Source of the DNA: Dehalococcoidia bacterium
GTDB lineage: Bacteria; Chloroflexota; Dehalococcoidia; UBA2979
Reading direction: 5' to 3'
NCBI GenBank assembly: GCA_030745285.1
Contig: JASLOV010000049.1
Location: forward strand, 1 to 7,089
Length of the DNA stretch: 7,089 nucleotides
The notes under the pieces are model-generated. The model was not told the DNA's origin and did not search any database. It saw nothing but the letters and a program-made list of their open reading frames with translations. Below, one piece after another: positions 1-5,905 of the stretch. How positions within the stretch are numbered: position 1 is the first letter of the stretch; the number at the start of each line of letters is the position of its first letter. A program made the translations under genes and the position numbers.

Positions 1-798
1 CGGGTCCGTCTGCAGCGCGATTCCCACCTCCAGGCGGTTGAGCAGCGCCGACGCGATCAACGGCTGCTCGTCCGGCATCACCGCCTCCTTCTCCACGATC
101 GATGCCAGTGTCAGCACCTCGTGCAGCGTGAGCCCGCTGGCCTCCGCCTCCGCACGCAGCTCCGGCGTGAACTGCTCGCCGAGCGCCGCGAGCATCGCCT
201 CCACCAGCGACTCGGCGGTGGGGGCCTCACCGCAACCGAGCGGGTAGGTCGCGGGCAGGAGGTAGCCGATCAGAGATGCGCCCTCGGGGCGTCCGTCGAG
301 AACCGAGTCGGGCCGCGCGCCGGAGATCGCCTCCAGCCAGTCGTCCAGCGAGACGATGTCGTTCTCGTCGAGCCACTCGCCAAGCTGCTCGAGCCGCATC
401 CCCTCCGGCACGCTCAGGAACGTTTCGTCGGAGTCGCCCTGCCGCAACCGTCGAATCACCTCCGCCGCCGGCGAGCCGAGCGGGAAGTCGTAGCGACCCG
501 CCCGCAGCTCCGCTCCGCCGCCTGCGTACTCCAACAGCAGATTGAACTGGCGCTCGCTGCCGATGATGCCGGCGGCGAGGAGCCGCGCCGCGATCTCGTC
601 CCCGCCCGAACCCGCCTCGATGTCGAAGCAGACGTGGCCGCCCGACGGCGCGACCATGACCGCCTGTTCGCTGCCTCGCACCTCGACGGCGACGGCCTGC
701 GGCGATCGCCGCAGTTGCACCGCGAGCACCGCCCCCACCGCGACGACGTAGAGGGCCGTCAACACCAGAGCGTACGCCATCGGGTCACGCCCGCGCAT
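1..798 (-). CDS. mltG: Endolytic murein transglycosylase MltG (3' part beyond left edge)
   Basis: MltG-family lytic transglycosylase, which cleaves nascent glycan strands at the outer face of the inner membrane and helps set glycan length. The 266 visible residues begin with a short basic tail and one membrane segment (about residues 8-27), giving an N-in signal anchor. A small LysM-like/N-terminal region follows, then the YceG catalytic domain. The family signatures IGYLLPATYPL (177-187) and LASIVEKEA (231-239) are present. By comparison with E. coli MltG the catalytic glutamate should be E236. The last visible residues, LLNRLEVGIALQTDP, match the conserved block that follows the active site. 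Roughly the last quarter of the protein is missing because the window ends, not because the gene is broken. I chose the ATG at 798 because GGAGG lies 6 nt upstream. An in-frame ATG at 780 has no such site. This start overlaps the end of ruvX by 14 nt, so translation is probably coupled. Confidence 0.93.
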   Translation of the reverse strand, partial: MRGRDPMAYALVLTALYVVAVGAVLAVQLRRSPQAVAVEVRGSEQAVMVAPSGGHVCFDIEAGSGGDEIAARLLAAGIIGSERQFNLLLEYAGGGAELRAGRYDFPLGSPAAEVIRRLRQGDSDETFLSVPEGMRLEQLGEWLDENDIVSLDDWLEAISGARPDSVLDGRPEGASLIGYLLPATYPLGCGEAPTAESLVEAMLAALGEQFTPELRAEAEASGLTLHEVLTLASIVEKEAVMPDEQPLIASALLNRLEVGIALQTDP

Positions 799-1186
799 CC
801 GGCCCCTCCGTGCGTCTGCGATCGATGAATTGCTGCAGGATCAGCGCGGCCGCGACATCGTCCCGTGGCTCGCCGCCACTGCCCTCGCGCTCGGCCTCGA
901 CGGTGGTGAAGCGTTCGTCCTCATATTCTACCGGCAGGTCGAGGCGTCGCCGGATACGCTCGCCCAGCCGCCGCGCCAGCCGCGCGGCCTCTCCCTCGCT
1001 GCCATCGAGCAGTAGCGGCAGCCCGACGACCACGCCGCCGGCTTCCTCGCGCGTCGCAACCGTCCGCACCGCCGGTACGGCAGCCGAGGTGGGCACGACC
1101 TCCACGGGGACCGCGACACGCTCCTCCGGGTCGCAGACCGCGATGCCGACGCGCTGCGTGCCCGGGTCGACGCCGACCCATCTCAC
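785..1186 (-). CDS. ruvX: RuvX/YqgF family RNase H-fold nuclease (putative Holliday junction resolvase)
   Basis: A 133-residue protein of normal family length. YqgF/RuvX proteins have an RNase H-like fold and act in the cytoplasm. They have been linked to Holliday junction resolution and, in E. coli, to 16S rRNA 5' end maturation; the sequence cannot tell which applies. Visible signatures are VGVDPGTQRVGIAVCD at the N-terminus (acidic D7), VVVGLPLLLDGSEGEA (52-67), YEDERFTTVEAE (88-99, E91) and DDVAAALILQQFID (109-122). D7, E91 and D109 are the expected metal-binding acidic residues. The start is a GTG: an in-frame TGA lies at 1213-1211 and no ATG, GTG or TTG lies between it and 1186. The GTG also places the first strand exactly as in homologues. 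No strong ribosome site precedes it, so it may rely on re-initiation 38 nt after the upstream gene's stop. Its last 14 nt overlap mltG. An ruvX-mltG pair is common in several bacterial phyla. Confidence 0.95.
   Translation of the reverse strand: MRWVGVDPGTQRVGIAVCDPEERVAVPVEVVPTSAAVPAVRTVATREEAGGVVVGLPLLLDGSEGEAARLARRLGERIRRRLDLPVEYEDERFTTVEAEREGSGGEPRDDVAAALILQQFIDRRRTEGPDARA
805..809 (-). promoter_or_regulatory. Ribosome binding site of mltG
   Basis: GGAGG on the minus strand with a 6-nt spacer to the ATG at 798. It lies inside the last codons of ruvX. It decides the mltG start in favour of 798 over the ATG at 780, which has only GC-rich sequence without a purine box before it. Confidence 0.7.
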
Positions 1187-1228
1187 CGGCGGGGACTCAC
1201 TGCGTGCGCCTCACTGGGGGTGGCTCAT
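1182..1228. repeat. Degenerate 14-bp repeat across the baseplate-J-like/ruvX junction
   Basis: The plus-strand word CTCA(C/T) occurs at 1182, 1196, 1210 and 1224, exactly 14 bp apart each time. Three of the copies read CTCAC, and the second and third extend to CTCACTG. On the coding (minus) strand these are TGAG boxes. The first in transcription order contains the TGA stop of the upstream gene, and the last contains the GTG start of ruvX. Bases between the boxes are G/C rich but only loosely conserved, so chance remains possible. Confidence 0.4.
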
Positions 1229-2955
1229 GGGGAGCTGGCTGCTTCGCCGCCGGCAGCCTCGTCCTCCGAGTCTTGCGAGGGGCCGTCAAAGGTGATGGCG
1301 ATCTGGCTACCACGTCGTGGCAGCCAGATCCACGGCAGCCACTCCGGCTCGATCGTCACTCGTGGCAGCTCTTCCAGCCCCAGCCGCTCCTGCAGCAGCC
1401 GGGCCGCCTCGCTCGGGCGGGCCCCCTTGAGCCCCTCCTGCACGGCCGTGGCCTCGTACAGCTCGAATGCCAGTCCGGTTGCCGTGAGGCCGACCTGTAC
1501 GACGCCCGACCGGTACGTGCGCTCCTCGTCGAACTCAACCTCCGTCGTGCCCGGCAGTAGCGCCATCCCCGGCGGCAGCGAGGCTCGCAGCAGCTCCTCG
1601 CCGAACGCCGCCGCCTGCTCATGCGGCACCGAAATCGCCGAGACGACGGCCGTGAACTCCATGAGGAATGTCTCCTCCGGCTGATCGAGATTGGCGAACG
1701 GGTCTTCGCCCAGGATCGTGATGATCGCAGTCTCGGTGAACACCGTCCCGCTCTCGACGTCCGCGGCAAGCCGCCGCCCGCCCACGCGCTGCAGCACATC
1801 CGGCGCCAGCGCCCGCAGCCGCTCCACATCCTCAAGCGCCACGGCCGCGACGGTACGATTGGTGCCGCCGGCGGCGGCGAGCGGGTTGGTGACGGCGAGT
1901 GTGTCTGGCACCCCGGAGAGCGCCCACAGCTGGTCGGCGTCGATGTTGCCGATCTCGCCGAGCCGCTCAGCGAGCGCGTCCACGGTGACCGTCTCCCCCG
2001 GCGCGACGTCCGTCTCCGCGACGACGCGGAACGCCAGCCCGTGCTCGGTGGCGGCCAGGGCATCCTCCGCCACGCGAACCGGCGCCTCGCCCTCGTTGCG
2101 CAGGCGCAGCGTCACCGTCGCCGCTTCGTCGCTCAGCTCCGCGCTGCCGGTGGTGCCCGTTGCAAGCACGATGCTGAAGGTCAGGCGCACGGTGACGCCC
2201 GGCAGCACGCCGGCCGCCGCATCCGCCTCATCGGCGACGGCATCGACTCGCGCCGTGCTGCTGCCTGAGAACGGCTCGGCCGGGGGCACGATCACGATCT
2301 CCGCCGCCGGCAGGGTGTAGTAAACCCCACCGATCGCAAGCGCCACAGCCACGGGCGGCGCCAGCCAGCGCAGTGCGCCCAGCGGGCGCAGCCGCGGCAG
2401 CGGGAACTCTCGTGCGCCGACACGGACTGTACGTGTGCGCTGTCGTCGCAGTGCACGAACGGAGCCGGCCGTGCGCAAGCCGTTGTCCGCCGCTAGCGCG
2501 CGCACCTCGCGCCGGGCGGCAACGACGCCGAGTTCGATGCCCCGCCGGCGCACGTGAGCCGCCACATGCGGCCATGCCGAGACGTCCCGCAGCCCCCTCA
2601 CGGAACGCGGCACCATCAGCACGAGATCGACTTCGTCGGCGGTATCGATGCGGCCGATCACCGACGCGGCGTCGTCGTCGGCCGTGGCGACGATCACACC
2701 CGCGCCGGCCGTCGCCACCCTCGACCGCAACCGTGGACTGCGACGCCAGACCCCGCGCCCCGCCACCACGACCGCCCAGCCGATCGACTCGAATGCGGTG
2801 CGGAACGCCAGGCCGACAGCGCCGCCGCCGCGGCGCAGCGGAGGCGTGACGTTCGCGTCCGTCCAGGCCGTCACGCTCGCCCACCAGCGGCGCAGCCGAT
2901 CGGACAGCGGCTCGTTCAGTGACCCGGGCTGCTCGCCGCGAGGCGGCTGATCCAT
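1225..2955 (-). CDS. Baseplate-J-like domain membrane protein, function unknown
   Basis: A 576-residue protein resembling the Chloroflexota proteins that annotation pipelines call 'baseplate J/gp47 family protein'. Residues about 1-85 are basic and poorly defined. Residues 86-170 look like a small alpha/beta cytoplasmic domain (VIVATADDDAASVIGRI, then VDLVLMVPR). A membrane segment follows at about 197-213, preceded by arginines, which predicts a cytoplasmic N-terminus and an outside C-terminus. Residues 218-400 carry the baseplate-J-like part: PGETVTVDALAERLGEIGNI (319-338) and VTNPLAAAGGTNR (355-367). A C-terminal alpha/beta region has a SEAARLLQERLG helix and a WLPWIWLPRRGSQIAI block, then an acidic disordered tail from 557. 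The name reflects a fold shared with phage tail baseplates. No phage gene lies nearby and the gene sits 5 nt after alaS in a housekeeping operon, so a role at the cell envelope is more likely than a tail. The ATG at 2955 has only a weak GGA before it, suggesting coupling to alaS. Confidence 0.82.
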   Translation of the reverse strand: MDQPPRGEQPGSLNEPLSDRLRRWWASVTAWTDANVTPPLRRGGGAVGLAFRTAFESIGWAVVVAGRGVWRRSPRLRSRVATAGAGVIVATADDDAASVIGRIDTADEVDLVLMVPRSVRGLRDVSAWPHVAAHVRRRGIELGVVAARREVRALAADNGLRTAGSVRALRRQRTRTVRVGAREFPLPRLRPLGALRWLAPPVAVALAIGGVYYTLPAAEIVIVPPAEPFSGSSTARVDAVADEADAAAGVLPGVTVRLTFSIVLATGTTGSAELSDEAATVTLRLRNEGEAPVRVAEDALAATEHGLAFRVVAETDVAPGETVTVDALAERLGEIGNIDADQLWALSGVPDTLAVTNPLAAAGGTNRTVAAVALEDVERLRALAPDVLQRVGGRRLAADVESGTVFTETAIITILGEDPFANLDQPEETFLMEFTAVVSAISVPHEQAAAFGEELLRASLPPGMALLPGTTEVEFDEERTYRSGVVQVGLTATGLAFELYEATAVQEGLKGARPSEAARLLQERLGLEELPRVTIEPEWLPWIWLPRRGSQIAITFDGPSQDSEDEAAGGEAASSP

Positions 2956-2960
2956 CGCCG

Positions 2961-5666
2961 CTATCCGGTCGCCAGCCGCTCCCTCGCGGCTGTCAGTGCG
3001 ACCTCGAGTGCCTCATCGAGCTTCGAGGCGTCCCGGCCGCCCGCCTGGGCCAGCTGCGGGCGCCCGCCGCCGCCGCCGCCGACGATCTGCGCCGCTTCGC
3101 GCACGATCTCATCCGCCGCCAGCCCGCGGGCGATCGCCTCGTCCGTCGCCGCCGCCAGCAGCAGTGGCCGTCCGTCCGACTCGGCCCCCAGCACGATGAA
3201 GACGTCGCCGAGCTGGGCGCGCAGCCGGTCGGCGAGCGCTCGCAAGGCGTCGGCCGAGGAGGCATCGACGTGCGCGACGAGCAGCTTGATGCTGTCCACC
3301 TCCTCCGCCTGCCCGACGAGGTCGTCGGCCGAGGCGGCTGAAGCCTGGCGCTCGAATCCCTCCGCCCGCTTGCGCTCTTCGGCGAGTTGGGTCTCCAGCG
3401 CATCGACCCGGTCGATCACCTCGGCGGCCGGTACCTTGAAGCGCTGCGAGAGCGTGTCGAGCGTGTCCAGCCGCTCTTCGATGTAGCGCTCCGCCTCGGG
3501 CCCGGTCACCGCCTCGATGCGGCGCAGACCCGCACCGATGCTGGAATCGGCGACGATCTGCAAGTTGCCGACCTGCCCGGTCGAGCTGAGATGGGTGCCG
3601 CCGCAGAGTTCGCGGCTGAAGCACTGGCCGGGCCCGTGGCCGTGCCCTCGTGCCTCGCAGTACTCGACCATTCGCACCTGCGTCGTGTAGCGGTCCTCGA
3701 AGAAAGCGATCGCGCCACGCTCGATCGCCTCCTCGTACGGCAGCTCGGAAGTCTCCTGGGCGATGTCGTCGCGGATGCGGGAGTTCACCAGCCGCTGCAC
3801 CTCGTGCAGACGCTCCGCGCCCGGCGATTCCGGGTGCGTGTAGTCGAAGCGCAACCGATCCGGCCCGACGTACGAGCCCGCCTGCCGCACATGCGAACCG
3901 AGCACCGACCGCAGCGCGGCATGCAGCAGGTGCGTCGCCGTGTGGTTGCGGGCGCTGCTGATGCGGAACTGCGGGTCGACGCGACTCTCTGCGCTCTCGC
4001 CGACGGCGATCGTCCCCTCGACGACCTCGCCGATGTGCACGATGGCGTCGCCGTAGCGCTGGGTGTCGTCCACGCGGAAGCGGCCGCCGGGGGTCACGAT
4101 CTCGCCCCGGTCGCCGATCTGCCCGCCAGCCTCGGCATAGAAGGTAGTGGCGGCGAGCACGACGTGCCCCTCGCTACCTTCTCCGCTCAGGGTCTCCGCA
4201 CTGTCGTCGCCGGCGCCTTCTTCGCCGGAGAGGATGGCGATCACGTCGGATCGCGTCTCGAGCGCGTCGTAGCCGAGGAACTCGCTGCGGGCGCCCATGC
4301 TGACGAGCCGCTGCACGCGCTCCTCGTCCTCCAGATCGAAGGTCGCCGTCTCCCCGCGCGATCGCTCACGCTGGGCCGCCATCTCGACCTCGAACCCTTC
4401 CTGATCGACGCTGTAGCCCTGAGTTGCCGCGACCTCGACGGTCAACTCCGGCGGCAGGCCGTGCGTGTCGTAGAGCGTGAACATCTCGCGCCCGGGGATG
4501 CGCCGGCTGGCACTCTCGCGCTCGATCACCGCGTCGAGCAGGTCGAGCCCGCGCGCCAGCGTTGTCTGGAAGCGTGCCTCCTCCACGGCGACGACGCGTT
4601 TGATGAAGTCGCGCTGCTCCTCGATCTCCGGGTACCAGGCCGTGGCGGCATCGATGGCGGCGTCGGTCACGCTCTCCAGGAAGGCGTCCTGCAACCCGAT
4701 CGTGTACCCGAAGTACACCGCCCGGCGCAGCACGCGGCGCAGGACGTACCCGCGCCCGTCGTTGGCCGGCAGCACCCCGTCCGAGATCAGGAAGGCGAGC
4801 GCCCGCGAGTGTTCCGTGATCGACCGTAGCGCCGCAGCCGTCGCCGGGTCGCGGTCCGGGTCGTAGGCCCGGTCGGATCGCTCCTCGACACGCGCCAGCA
4901 CGCCGCGCAACTCCTCCGTGTCGTAGACGGAGTGGCCATCCTGCAGCACCCAGGCGATGCGTTCCAGCCCGGCGCCGGTGTCGACGTTGTTGGCCGGCAG
5001 CGGCGTGCGGTTGCCATCTTCATCCTGGTAGAGCGTGGTGAAGACGATGTTCCAGATTTCCAGGAAGCGCCCGCACTCCACATCCGGGTGGCAAGTCCCG
5101 TCTGCACAGGAGGCGCAGCCCGGTACCGCCCCGAAGTCGAAGTGCACCTCGGAGCAGGGCCCGCAGGGCCCCACCGGAACCGGCGGGGCCGGCCAGAAGT
5201 TTCCCTGTTCCGCGGTGTAGCGCAGGATGCGGTCGGCGGGAACGTCCCATCCCTCCCACAACGCGAAGGCCTGGTCGTCGTCGGTGAATACGGTCACCCA
5301 GAGCCTGTCCGGGTCGATCTCCAGCACCCGGGTGAGGAACTCCCAAGCCCACTCGATCGCCTCTTCCTTGAAGTAGTCGCCGATCGAGAAGTTGCCCAGC
5401 ATCTCGAACATCGTGAGGTGATGGGGGTCGCCGACGTCCTCCACGTCCGTCGTGCGGAAGCACTTCTGGATCGAGGTCATGCGTCGGGAGGGCGGTTCGG
5501 CGGCGCCGGTGAAGTAGGGCTTGAACTGCACCATGCCCGCGCTGGTGAAGAGCAGCGTCGGGTCGCCGTGGGGAACGAGCGAGGACGAGGGAATGCGCTG
5601 GTGACCCCGCTCCTGGAAGAAGGAGAGGAACGTCTCACGCAACTCGCTGACGGTCAGGGACTTCAT
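2961..5666 (-). CDS. alaS: Alanyl-tRNA synthetase
   Basis: Cytoplasmic class II synthetase that charges tRNA-Ala and edits mischarged Ser/Gly-tRNA-Ala. It has 901 residues, slightly longer than E. coli AlaRS. Order of parts: class II motif 1 around LLFTSAGMVQFKPYF (38-52), motif 2 around CFRTTDVEDVGD to FEMLGNFSIGDYF (69-99), and motif 3 at NDGRGYVLRRVLRRA (302-316). The editing domain has FYAEAGGQIGD (509-519), HTATH (575-579) and CGGTH (688-692), giving the four zinc ligands H575, H579, C688 and H692. An EAL-like coiled coil (about 745-775) leads to the C-Ala domain with the glycine run GGGGGGRPQLAQAGGRD (863-879). Oddities are a four-cysteine insertion after GPCSEVHFDFG (C184, C187, C192, C198) and an acidic linker with LSGE twice (about 479-500). 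I chose the ATG at 5666 because GAGGT lies 7 nt upstream. A GTG two codons earlier (5672) would leave only 1 nt to that box. First gene of the leftward operon. Confidence 0.98.
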   Translation of the reverse strand: MKSLTVSELRETFLSFFQERGHQRIPSSSLVPHGDPTLLFTSAGMVQFKPYFTGAAEPPSRRMTSIQKCFRTTDVEDVGDPHHLTMFEMLGNFSIGDYFKEEAIEWAWEFLTRVLEIDPDRLWVTVFTDDDQAFALWEGWDVPADRILRYTAEQGNFWPAPPVPVGPCGPCSEVHFDFGAVPGCASCADGTCHPDVECGRFLEIWNIVFTTLYQDEDGNRTPLPANNVDTGAGLERIAWVLQDGHSVYDTEELRGVLARVEERSDRAYDPDRDPATAAALRSITEHSRALAFLISDGVLPANDGRGYVLRRVLRRAVYFGYTIGLQDAFLESVTDAAIDAATAWYPEIEEQRDFIKRVVAVEEARFQTTLARGLDLLDAVIERESASRRIPGREMFTLYDTHGLPPELTVEVAATQGYSVDQEGFEVEMAAQRERSRGETATFDLEDEERVQRLVSMGARSEFLGYDALETRSDVIAILSGEEGAGDDSAETLSGEGSEGHVVLAATTFYAEAGGQIGDRGEIVTPGGRFRVDDTQRYGDAIVHIGEVVEGTIAVGESAESRVDPQFRISSARNHTATHLLHAALRSVLGSHVRQAGSYVGPDRLRFDYTHPESPGAERLHEVQRLVNSRIRDDIAQETSELPYEEAIERGAIAFFEDRYTTQVRMVEYCEARGHGHGPGQCFSRELCGGTHLSSTGQVGNLQIVADSSIGAGLRRIEAVTGPEAERYIEERLDTLDTLSQRFKVPAAEVIDRVDALETQLAEERKRAEGFERQASAASADDLVGQAEEVDSIKLLVAHVDASSADALRALADRLRAQLGDVFIVLGAESDGRPLLLAAATDEAIARGLAADEIVREAAQIVGGGGGGRPQLAQAGGRDASKLDEALEVALTAARERLATG

Positions 5667-5673
5667 GCCCACG

Positions 5674-5678
5674 ACCTC
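5674..5678 (-). promoter_or_regulatory. Ribosome binding site of alaS
   Basis: GAGGT on the minus strand, 7 nt before the ATG at 5666. The spacing rules out the in-frame GTG at 5672 as the main start. Confidence 0.6.
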
Positions 5679-5707
5679 GACAACTCACTGGATTCAGGCA
5701 GGGAAAT

Positions 5708-5721
5708 CGCTGGTGGCAGCG
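5708..5721 (-). promoter_or_regulatory. Inverted repeat at the predicted alaS transcription start
   Basis: Perfect 5-bp arms CGCTG and CAGCG around a 4-nt loop. The repeat begins about 3 nt after the alaS start site predicted from the -10 element. It could be a short leader hairpin or an operator. E. coli AlaRS is known to repress its own transcription by binding a palindrome around its start site, so autoregulation is one possible reading. The arms are short, and this is inference only. Confidence 0.3.
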
Positions 5722-5730
5722 TTCGGCGCG

Positions 5731-5760
5731 AGTGTAGAATGGCTGTGATTCGACGGTCAA
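5731..5760 (-). promoter_or_regulatory. Sigma-70-type promoter of the alaS operon
   Basis: On the minus strand, TTGACC (5760-5755, five of six matches to TTGACA) and TACACT (5736-5731, four of six to TATAAT) are separated by 18 nt. The start site would be near 5724, giving a leader of about 57 nt before the alaS ATG. That is too short for a T-box riboswitch. The pair stands out in a GC-rich background. It would drive alaS, the baseplate-J-like gene, ruvX and mltG. Confidence 0.55.
5735..5740 (+). promoter_or_regulatory. Candidate -10 element of glmU
   Basis: TAGAAT matches TATAAT at five of six positions and faces glmU. The -35 region 17 nt upstream (GGTGGC, 5712-5717) is poor, so an activator or another sigma factor may be needed, or the element may be fortuitous. 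It shares bases 5735-5736 with the alaS -10 on the other strand. Transcription would begin near 5747. Confidence 0.35.
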
Positions 5761-5770
5761 TTCGCCGTGA

Positions 5771-5905
5771 CGCGCGGCGCATGCCGCCGACGGAGCGACA
5801 ACGATAAACAACGACACGTCAGACGACGACAAACCTCCGCAACCGGGTCGGTCGAGGCTGCACAGCCCTCCCCTCTCAGAGGCTCCCCTGGATCGCTGGA
5901 CCGCC
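5771..5905 (+). other. In-frame open leader of glmU with unclear start codon
   Basis: The glmU frame stays open from the stop at 5768-5770 but contains no ATG, GTG or TTG before 5906. Two non-standard starts have good ribosome sites. ATA at 5804 follows GGAG (5792-5795) by 8 nt and would add 34 residues, beginning MNNDTSDDDKPPQ: hydrophilic and rich in Asp and Pro. CTG at 5888 follows AGAGG (5878-5882) by 5 nt and would begin MDRWTAVIFAAG, close to the usual GlmU N-terminus. A 5-bp hairpin with a GCAT loop (5774-5787) sits just before the GGAG. An 8-codon reading frame, 5781-5807 (MPPTERQR), ends in a TAA overlapping the ATA by two bases. Confidence 0.45.

Noticed and set aside
121..828. A 235-codon open frame on the plus strand
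   Set aside because: Antisense to mltG, which carries clear catalytic motifs in the opposite direction. The product is Arg-rich and featureless.
1225..2955. A prophage remnant or contractile injection gene cluster
   Set aside because: Only one baseplate-like gene is present. It is membrane anchored, intact, matched to its neighbours in base composition and tightly packed within a housekeeping operon.
3387..4829. A 480-codon open frame on the plus strand
   Set aside because: It lies wholly opposite alaS. Its translation is rich in Arg, Ala and Asp/His without any family signature, as expected from the complement of a GC-rich gene.
5667..5672. GTG at 5672 as the alaS start
   Set aside because: The only purine box (GAGGT) would be 1 nt away, against 7 nt for the ATG at 5666.
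5667..5730. A T-box riboswitch upstream of alaS
   Set aside because: The predicted leader is under 60 nt and has neither a specifier stem nor a T-box sequence nor a terminator.
5774..5787. A transcription terminator in the glmU leader
   Set aside because: The GCGGC/GCCGC hairpin has only five pairs and no T run after it. It lies where a 5' leader is expected.
4932..5807. A 291-codon open frame on the plus strand ending before glmU
   Set aside because: Mostly antisense to alaS and with no recognisable domain. Only its last 22 codons are intergenic, and these are discussed as a possible leader frame.
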